The notes beneath the pieces were generated by a model that saw nothing but the letters and a program-made list of their open reading frames with translations, was not told the DNA's origin and made no database searches. A stretch of DNA of 64,000 nt. Source: Bacteroidota bacterium (lineage in GTDB: Bacteria; Bacteroidota; Bacteroidia; UBA7662; JAIXUI01). The translations under genes and the position numbers were made by a program. The stretch is taken from contig JAIXUI010000009.1 of NCBI GenBank assembly GCA_027484125.1, forward strand, positions 39,738 to 103,737. Reading direction: 5' to 3'. Positions 57,299 to 64,000 of the stretch are shown here, in pieces. The first letter of the stretch is position 1; each line of letters begins with the position of its first letter.

Positions 57299-58822
57299 TT
57301 AATGTTTGAAGTGTCTGTAACCGGTAAACACCATGGAAAGGCCATGGGTATTGCAAAAATCGATGGAGTCTTGGTCCTTGATTGACCCACCGGGTTGAAT
57401 GATTGTTCTAATACCTTCCCGATAGGCCATTTCCACAGAATCTGCAAACGGGAAAAATGCATCGGATGCCAAAACACAATCATGAACTTCATGATTGAAC
57501 TGTTTGGCACGCTGTACCGCATGATGAAGGGCTTCGATACGTGAGGTTTGACCAGTGCCAGATCCGATTAGCTGTTTATTTTTGACCAACACTATGGCAT
57601 TACTCTTAGTATGCTTCACTAGTTTATTGGCAAAAATCATGTCCTCCATTTTGGATTGATCGGGTTGATGTGTTGTCACAACATTCATTTCGTTGTTACT
57701 TTCAGTTACAGCATCGCGATCTTGTTCGAGTACTCCTCCTAGAAGGCTCCGGAATTGTTTGGTAGGTATTTCGAATGGTCTGCTTTTAAGGACAATTCTG
57801 TTTTTCTTTTTACAAAGGAGTTCTAAGGCATCCTCAGTGAATTCGGGTGCGATAAGAACTTCATAGAAGATTTTGTCAATATCCTCCGCTATAGTTCTGT
57901 CTATCGTGCAGTTGGATGCGATGATTCCCCCAAATGCTGCCACAGGATCTCCGGCTAAAGCGGCACGCCATGCATCGAAAACATTTGTCCGAGAGGCCAT
58001 TCCACAAGCATTGTTGTGTTTAATAACACAAAAACTTGGCTCTGTAAAATCTGAAATAAGATGGATGGCAGAATCTACGTCCAGTAAGTTATTATAGGAG
58101 AGTTCCTTGCCATTTAACTTCTCGAATACTTGATCCAAGTTGCCGTAGAACACTCCTTGTTGGTGGGGATTTTCGCCATATCGAAGAACATGACCATTGG
58201 CATGGCTGGTTTTGAAAGCTGAAATTGAAGGCTCTCGGTTTAAATAGTGGAATATGGCCGTGTCGTAGTGTGATACCGTGTTGAAAGCTTGCGCCGCTAA
58301 AAAGCTGCGCTGTTCCAAGGTGGTTGAACAATTTTGTTTGGATAATATTTCAAGCAACAAGTGATAGTCATTCGGGCGGGATACTACTGTTGAATATTGA
58401 AAGTTTTTAGCTGCCGCTCGTATCAGGGAAACGCCACCAATGTCAATTTTCTCAATAACCTCCTCATGGCTTGCACCTGATTCAAGCGTCCTCTCAAATG
58501 GATACAAGTCAACCATGACTAGGTCGATAGGAGGGATATTGAAACCTGCCATATCGTTCAAGTCATCCATCAAGTCTTTCCTAGAAAGAATTCCTCCGAA
58601 GACAACAGGATGAAGTGTTTTGACTCGGCCACCTAAAATGGACGGGAAGCCGGTTATGGACTCAACGGATATGACTTCAATGCCTAGTCCTTTGATAAAA
58701 GTTTCTGTTCCTCCTGTAGAGTAGATAGTTACCCCATGTTGGGCCAATACGCTAACAATCGGCTCTAATTGGCTTTTGTCGTAAACAGAAATTAGAGCAG
58801 ACTTTATGGGTAGGAAACTCAT
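57299..58822 (-). CDS. purH: Bifunctional AICAR formyltransferase/IMP cyclohydrolase
   Basis: ALISVYDKSQLEPIVSVLAQHGVTIYSTGGTETFI, GRVKTLHPVVFGGIL, RYGENPHQQGVFYG. Confidence 0.96.
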   Translation of the reverse strand: MSFLPIKSALISVYDKSQLEPIVSVLAQHGVTIYSTGGTETFIKGLGIEVISVESITGFPSILGGRVKTLHPVVFGGILSRKDLMDDLNDMAGFNIPPIDLVMVDLYPFERTLESGASHEEVIEKIDIGGVSLIRAAAKNFQYSTVVSRPNDYHLLLEILSKQNCSTTLEQRSFLAAQAFNTVSHYDTAIFHYLNREPSISAFKTSHANGHVLRYGENPHQQGVFYGNLDQVFEKLNGKELSYNNLLDVDSAIHLISDFTEPSFCVIKHNNACGMASRTNVFDAWRAALAGDPVAAFGGIIASNCTIDRTIAEDIDKIFYEVLIAPEFTEDALELLCKKKNRIVLKSRPFEIPTKQFRSLLGGVLEQDRDAVTESNNEMNVVTTHQPDQSKMEDMIFANKLVKHTKSNAIVLVKNKQLIGSGTGQTSRIEALHHAVQRAKQFNHEVHDCVLASDAFFPFADSVEMAYREGIRTIIQPGGSIKDQDSIDFCNTHGLSMVFTGYRHFKH

Positions 58823-58884
58823 GGAAGGAGAGGATTTTGGTGACGCAAAAATAGAAAATCTATTGGCAGTAATTTTCTACTTTG

Positions 58885-59898
58885 TTACCATTTAATTAAT
58901 GCCGAAGCCCAAGTGAATCCGCTGCCGAAAGCGGCAAGACATACCAAATCGCCAGGCTTGATTCTGCCTGCTTCCCAAGCTTCGCTCAATGCAATGGGTA
59001 TGGACGCAGCAGTTGTGTTTCCGTATTTATGGATATTGGAAACCACCCGCTCTTCAGGAAGATTCATAGACTCCCTGATGTAGGTTGTTATCCGCAGATT
59101 AGCTTGGTGAGGTACTAACAAATCGAGGTCCGAGGCACTTAAGCCATTTGAAGCCAATGCTTCATTGATAACCTCTGGAAACCTAGTAACTGCATGTTTA
59201 AAAACATAATTTCCATTCATATAGGGGTAAATTCCTGTAGCTTCATCAATCATTTCTTTTGAAAGCCGTACCTCACGACTGCTACCAGGGTCTAATACAG
59301 CCAACTCTTCTGCATACTGGCCTTCACTATGCAAGTGGGTAGAAAGAATACCTCGTCCTTCATCTTCGCATCTGCTTACAATCGCGGCTCCTGCGCCATC
59401 TCCGAATATAACGGACACTCCTCTTCCTCTTGTGGTCATATCTAAACCGGTGCTATGAATCTCTGAACCGATTACTAAAACATGCTTGTACATGCCGGTT
59501 TTTACGAATTGATCAGCTACAGAGAGAGCATATACAAAGCCGGAACATTGATCACGAACATCTAAAGCGCCAACTGTTTTGTCGCCCATTAGTTCTTTTT
59601 GAACCAATACTCCTGAGCCTGGAAAAAAATAATCAGGACTTAAGGTTGCAAAAACGATAAACTCAATATCATCGGGGGATAAACCGGCGCGTTCTAATGC
59701 CACTCTTGCAGCCTTAACGCCCATGTTGGCACAGGTGTCCACACCGGGTGTAAAATGTCGACGTTCTTTAATCCCAGTTCTCAATTGAATCCATTCGTCG
59801 GAAGTTTCCATGATTTTGGATAAATCTTCATTTGTGACAATCTTCTCAGGGACGTAGTGCCCAACTCCTGATAGAATTGAGCGGAACATTTTGGCCAT
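58885..59898 (-). CDS. fabH: Beta-ketoacyl-ACP synthase III
   Basis: SDEWIQLRTGIKERRH, DVRDQCSGFVYALSVADQFV active Cys, VPHQANLRIT, SNIHKYGNTTAASIPIAL. Confidence 0.95.
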   Translation of the reverse strand: MAKMFRSILSGVGHYVPEKIVTNEDLSKIMETSDEWIQLRTGIKERRHFTPGVDTCANMGVKAARVALERAGLSPDDIEFIVFATLSPDYFFPGSGVLVQKELMGDKTVGALDVRDQCSGFVYALSVADQFVKTGMYKHVLVIGSEIHSTGLDMTTRGRGVSVIFGDGAGAAIVSRCEDEGRGILSTHLHSEGQYAEELAVLDPGSSREVRLSKEMIDEATGIYPYMNGNYVFKHAVTRFPEVINEALASNGLSASDLDLLVPHQANLRITTYIRESMNLPEERVVSNIHKYGNTTAASIPIALSEAWEAGRIKPGDLVCLAAFGSGFTWASALIKW

Positions 59899-59993
59899 TT
59901 TGGTGTTTTTTTCGTTTAATTACGCGAATGTAAAGTGTTTGAACGTTAGATTTGTGTCTTACTGAATGCAATCATTATAATCAGGTCACAAAA

Positions 59994-60335
59994 ATGAGTC
60001 TAGTTTCCTTTGCTTATCTTGAAGAAATCTCCGGTGGTGATAAAGACTTTCAGAAAGAAATCGTTAACACCTTCTTAGAGGAAATAAACCCTGATTTATC
60101 AGCACTTCAACAACATGCTGATGCAGGAAACTGGATTGAAATGGGAAAAATGGCCCATAAAGTGAAAGCACCCATCGGAATGCTTTGTGGGGAAGAAATG
60201 AAAGACAAGGTGCTCTTCCTTGAAAAAAATGCAAAAGCCATGACTTCTACTGACCAGCTTCCGGCTAAAGTCACTGAATTTCTTTCTATGATGCAACAGG
60301 TAATTGCTGAGCTAAAGGCCGCTTTCCCTGCATAA
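59994..60335 (+). CDS. Stand-alone histidine phosphotransfer (Hpt) domain protein
   Basis: FQKEIVNTFLEEINPDLSALQQHADAGNWIEMGKMAHKVKAPIGMLC; ATG 59994 preceded by TAGATTTG. Confidence 0.8.
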   Translation: MSLVSFAYLEEISGGDKDFQKEIVNTFLEEINPDLSALQQHADAGNWIEMGKMAHKVKAPIGMLCGEEMKDKVLFLEKNAKAMTSTDQLPAKVTEFLSMMQQVIAELKAAFPA

Positions 60336-60366
60336 CGTATCATATTTGCGCCGCTAATCTCTTTTC

Positions 60367-61443
60367 ATGAAAAAACTGAATGAAGAAGCGGTAATCCAAG
60401 CACTTTCACGTGTTATTGAACCGGATCTAAAAAAAGATTTGATAACACTTAAAATGGTCCGTGATGTAAAAATTACAAGTGCCACAGGTGTTTATTTCGA
60501 AATTTGTCTTACTACTCCAGCCTGTCCTCTAAAAGAGGAAATGAAAGCTTCTTGTGAAAAAGAACTTTTAACTGACTTCCCCGAACTTACAAACATAGAT
60601 ATACACTTCTCTGCGGAAGTAATTACCCGTAAATCAGATCCTTTGATTCCGGGTGTCCGAAATATCATCGCTGTTTCGTCTGGAAAAGGAGGGGTTGGCA
60701 AATCAACAGTGGCCGCTAACCTCGCCCTTGCGCTAGCTTCAAAAGGTGCCAAAACTGGTTTGCTTGATGCAGACATATATGGGCCTTCGGTGCCTATTTT
60801 GATGGGTGTGCAAGGTCAAAAGCCTGAAATGGTGGATATCGAAGGTAAAAACAAGATTCTGCCGCTTCAAAAGTATGGATTGAGCATCATGTCAATAGGA
60901 TTATTGATTGATGAGAGACAGGCAATTGTTTGGAGAGGCCCGATGGTTAGTTCTGCCCTCAGACAGTTCTTTAGCGATGTGAATTGGGGTGAACTCGATT
61001 ACCTGGTAGTTGACTTGCCTCCTGGAACCGGCGATATACACCTTACTTTTGCTCAGCTTGTGCCAATTGCTGCTACGATTGTAGTTACAACTCCTCAAAA
61101 AGTAGCCACTGCCGATGCTCGCAAAGGTGCAGCCATGTTTCAAATCCCGCAAATCAACGTACCGCTTACAGGTGTAGTAGAAAATATGGCTTGGTTTACG
61201 CCTAAAGAACATCCTGATGAAAAATACTTCTTATTTGGACAAGGAGGTGGTGCTGACTTGGCAAAACAACTTAACATAGATTTGTTGTCTCAAATACCTT
61301 TGGATCAGTCCTTTAGCGAAGGTGGCGCAAGCGGTTTAGTGGTAATTGACCATCCAGAATCCAATACTGCCATGGCGTTTCAAGATTTAGCTGCCGAAAT
61401 AGCACGTAGGCTTGCTGTTCAATCTCATTTAACACAACGATAA
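60367..61443 (+). CDS. Mrp/NBP35 (ApbC) Fe-S carrier ATPase
   Basis: N-terminal MIP18-like region; IIAVSSGKGGVGKSTVAANLALALA; DYLVVDLPPGTGDIHLT. Confidence 0.95.
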   Translation: MKKLNEEAVIQALSRVIEPDLKKDLITLKMVRDVKITSATGVYFEICLTTPACPLKEEMKASCEKELLTDFPELTNIDIHFSAEVITRKSDPLIPGVRNIIAVSSGKGGVGKSTVAANLALALASKGAKTGLLDADIYGPSVPILMGVQGQKPEMVDIEGKNKILPLQKYGLSIMSIGLLIDERQAIVWRGPMVSSALRQFFSDVNWGELDYLVVDLPPGTGDIHLTFAQLVPIAATIVVTTPQKVATADARKGAAMFQIPQINVPLTGVVENMAWFTPKEHPDEKYFLFGQGGGADLAKQLNIDLLSQIPLDQSFSEGGASGLVVIDHPESNTAMAFQDLAAEIARRLAVQSHLTQR

Positions 61444-61485
61444 AGGAGTTTATACTCCAATTTGTTATCTTTGTTCATCAGCCCT

Positions 61486-62346
61486 ATGAAAACCATTCTT
61501 GTACCCACCGATTTTTCACATGATTCAATACAAGCTTTTGAGAGTGCTATCTCATTAGCCAAGTCAAATGGTGCCCAAATTATCCTTCTTCACGTACATA
61601 AGGTAGTTTCTATCGCAAGTGTTGATTCAGTTGCCGGAATTCCCGTTTCTTACAACATTTCTCCGGAAGCTGAGGAAGCAGCCATGCGGGCTGAAACTAA
61701 AAAGCTTGAGGCATTTGCTGAAAAATTTGTGGATAGAGGCGTTTCAATCTCTACTAAAATCATCAAGGATTATAGCCCAGGAAGCCTCGACCCAGATCTA
61801 ATTCTTGAGATTCCCTCAGATTTAATCATCATGGGAACCAAAGGACATTCTGTCTTGGAAAATGTTATTGTAGGCTCTAACACACTCAACTTGGTAAGAG
61901 AATCAGATAGACCGGTTTTGGTGGTTAAGAAAAATCCACTTGCTGTACAGGTTACAAACATGCTGATTCCAACAGATTTTGAACCTTGGAGTAACAATTT
62001 GTCTAAAGAAATTTTGGGTTTCGCGAACGCATTCGGAGCGAAAATCCATTTTTGCTATGTTCACTTACCAGGTGCTGTAGGATTTATGACTACCCAAGAT
62101 GTGTTGAAAAAGGCAGAAACCTTCGCAAAGAAGCATCACATTACCGATTACACGGTGGATTTGGTCAATGAACTTACCGAGGAACAAGGAATTCTATTTT
62201 GTGCTGAAAAAAGGAAGGCAGATCTCATCGTCATGCCTACTCATGGAAGAAGTGGATTAGAGCGCTTTTTTAAAGGCTCAGTGACTGAAAATGTCTTGAA
62301 TGACAGCCATTTTCCGGTACTTACTTTGAGCATGAAAACCCGATAA
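61486..62346 (+). CDS. Tandem universal stress protein
   Basis: MKTILVPTDFSHDSIQAFESAISLAK and second domain NMLIPTDFEPWSNNL; GTKGHS and PTHGRSGLERFFKGSVTENVLN. Confidence 0.92.
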   Translation: MKTILVPTDFSHDSIQAFESAISLAKSNGAQIILLHVHKVVSIASVDSVAGIPVSYNISPEAEEAAMRAETKKLEAFAEKFVDRGVSISTKIIKDYSPGSLDPDLILEIPSDLIIMGTKGHSVLENVIVGSNTLNLVRESDRPVLVVKKNPLAVQVTNMLIPTDFEPWSNNLSKEILGFANAFGAKIHFCYVHLPGAVGFMTTQDVLKKAETFAKKHHITDYTVDLVNELTEEQGILFCAEKRKADLIVMPTHGRSGLERFFKGSVTENVLNDSHFPVLTLSMKTR

Positions 62347-62359
62347 CTAACATTATCCC

Positions 62360-62367
62360 TATTTTTG
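62360..62367 (+). promoter_or_regulatory. Putative -7 element TATTTTTG upstream of the NifU-like gene
   Basis: Exact TAnnTTTG 3 nt before ATG 62371; no -33 match at the usual distance. Confidence 0.35.
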
Positions 62368-62370
62368 TGC

Positions 62371-62625
62371 ATGGTTCAGGAAAAAGCTGACTTGCTGCGC
62401 AAAATAGACTCAAGTTTAAATACACTACGCCCTTATTTACAAGCTGATGGGGGAGATGTAGAAGTAGTAGATTTTACCGATGAGGGCGTAGTGAAAATTA
62501 AACTCAAAGGAAGCTGCGAATCTTGCTCTATGAGTTCAATGACCATGAAAGCGGGAATCGAAAAGACGATAAGAAGAGACTTTCCCAACGTTATAAGGGT
62601 TGAAGCTGTAGAATCTATACCATAA
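62371..62625 (+). CDS. NifU C-terminal-domain Fe-S scaffold protein
   Basis: LNTLRPYLQADGGDVEVVDFTDEGVVKIKLKGSCESCSMSSMTMKAGIEKTI (CxxC). Confidence 0.92.
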   Translation: MVQEKADLLRKIDSSLNTLRPYLQADGGDVEVVDFTDEGVVKIKLKGSCESCSMSSMTMKAGIEKTIRRDFPNVIRVEAVESIP

Positions 62626-63434
62626 TGAATAGGTCGGCTCTCCTCCATCAAATAAAGAGAAAGCAATCTGTTCTCTGTTTAGGTTTAGACCCATCTCTAG
62701 ATAAAATTCCGACCCACCTTCTTCATAAAAATAGCATTGAAGAAGCTGTTTATGAGTTTTGTATGAGCATTGTGCTTGAATGTCAACCTCATATTGTAGC
62801 TGTTAAACCTAATTTTGCCTTCTTTGAGTCTATAGGGTCGAGGGGTATTGAATTGCTTCAAAAAATAATCGCTCATTTACCTGACGATTTGTTCATTATC
62901 GGAGACGGCAAGCGTGGAGATATTGGCAACACCTCATCCGCTTATGCCAAAGCTGGATTTGACATTCTAGGATGTCATGCGCTCACTATCAATCCTTTCA
63001 TGGGCGAAGATAGCGTGGTGCCATTTTTGCAACATCCAGATAAATGGGGTGTAGTGCTTGGGCTAACGTCAAACCACGGTGCCAATGATTTTCAAATGCT
63101 AGAGGTTGAAGGACGTCCGCTTTATCTTCATGTCATGACCAAAGTTGCATCGTGGGGAACTCCTGAAAACTTGATGTTTGTAGTCGGAGCTACTCGTCCA
63201 GCCCTACTTAAAACTATTAGAACACTATTTCCTGATCACTTTTTTTTGGTTCCAGGAATCGGAGCCCAAGGTGGAGATTTAGAGGAAGTGATGCAAGCAG
63301 GGTTGAATAAAGATGCAGGTCTTCTTATTAATGCCTCAAGGGCTATTCTTTATGCAGGCTCAGATTCAGATTATGCGAAAAAGTCTAAGATAGAAGCTCA
63401 AAATCTTCATCAAATCATGCGTAACTTCCTTTAA
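62625..63434 (+). CDS. pyrF: Orotidine 5'-phosphate decarboxylase
   Basis: VLCLGLDPSLDKIPTHLL, VAVKPNFAFFESIG, IIGDGKRGDIGNTS; TAATG overlap with nifU-like gene. Confidence 0.95.
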   Translation: MNRSALLHQIKRKQSVLCLGLDPSLDKIPTHLLHKNSIEEAVYEFCMSIVLECQPHIVAVKPNFAFFESIGSRGIELLQKIIAHLPDDLFIIGDGKRGDIGNTSSAYAKAGFDILGCHALTINPFMGEDSVVPFLQHPDKWGVVLGLTSNHGANDFQMLEVEGRPLYLHVMTKVASWGTPENLMFVVGATRPALLKTIRTLFPDHFFLVPGIGAQGGDLEEVMQAGLNKDAGLLINASRAILYAGSDSDYAKKSKIEAQNLHQIMRNFL

Positions 63435-64000
63435 TGAAGGAAGTGGTACTTCAGTATATCTGGGAAAAGCAGCTATTCAAGAAGCACAATTTACAAACTA
63501 CTGCCGGGGCATCCCTCCAAGTGATTGCCTCAGGTAAGCTCAACAACGGTCAAGGTCCTGACTTTAGTGAAGCGGTTCTGCAAATAGGCGGTATCATATT
63601 CTCTGGTTCTGTTGAAATTCATCTAAGATCTTCTGATTGGATTCGTCATCAACACCGATATACCAATGTAATCTTGCATGTGGTGCTCATTCATGACCAA
63701 GATTTGCTTGATGAAAGCGGCTATCTTCTTCCAGTATTAGCACTTTCTGAACGACTTCTCAATCGCTACATTCCCAATTTTCAGCAGCTAATTGCAGATT
63801 GGGCTGAAATAAATTGCAAAGGGTATTTTCAAAAAGAGCATGAATCAGTAGCCGTTGAAGTCCTAAGAGTTGCCGGAATTCAACGGCTAAATGACATGAA
63901 ATCTCAATTGTGTCATCAACTCAATAGGTTAGATGGAGACATCGAACTACTCGCCAAGTGGATATTCTTTAAAACTATCGGGCCGCCTTACAAGGCAGTT
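63434..64000 (+). CDS. DUF2851 family protein (truncated by window end)
   Basis: MKEVVLQYIWEKQLFKKHNLQTTAGASLQVIASGKLNNGQGPDFSEAVLQIGGIIFSGSVEIHLRSSDWIRHQH; not in ORF track because no stop in window. Confidence 0.75.
   Translation, partial: MKEVVLQYIWEKQLFKKHNLQTTAGASLQVIASGKLNNGQGPDFSEAVLQIGGIIFSGSVEIHLRSSDWIRHQHRYTNVILHVVLIHDQDLLDESGYLLPVLALSERLLNRYIPNFQQLIADWAEINCKGYFQKEHESVAVEVLRVAGIQRLNDMKSQLCHQLNRLDGDIELLAKWIFFKTIGPPYKAV

Noticed and set aside
61446-61459. GGAGTTTATACTCC small palindrome after mrp
   Set aside because: Only a 5-bp stem; may be a chance dyad near the usp promoter.

Overview
This is a chromosomal window of a Bacteroidota genome, probably Cytophagales-like, judged from gene content, a short primary sigma factor and TAnnTTTG-type -7 promoter elements. 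It is densely coded and mostly housekeeping. Contents include recX, a murF-alr fusion, hmgA-hppD, rpoD, an NtrY-like kinase with a large outer-membrane protein, trxA, tRNA-Leu(UAG)-tig-clpP-clpX, a PAS/HisKA/REC protein, fmt, a DUF1343 protein, an FtsX/LolE-like permease, an amn-holA-protease-CBM48-scoA-scoB gene run, pullulanase, an RprXY-like two-component system, alkaline phosphatase, gyrA, a TonB-dependent receptor, atpDC, a purH-mreBCD-mrdA-rodA run, fabH, mrp, usp, nifU, pyrF and DUF2851. I found no CRISPR array, transposon, prophage, defence island, rRNA or clear pseudogene, and no obviously new multi-gene system. The most interesting signals are small scale: four GTTAA direct repeats phased at 11/10/11 bp between divergent promoters of a two-component operon; a perfect 28-bp palindrome inside the permease CDS, facing a convergent operon without its own terminator; a symmetric shared promoter between recX and murF-alr; a HisKA-REC protein with no ATPase domain; a four-module CBM48-like secreted protein; and a 52-aa membrane microprotein at the end of the rod-shape operon. 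Product names come from reading the translations; no database search was run.
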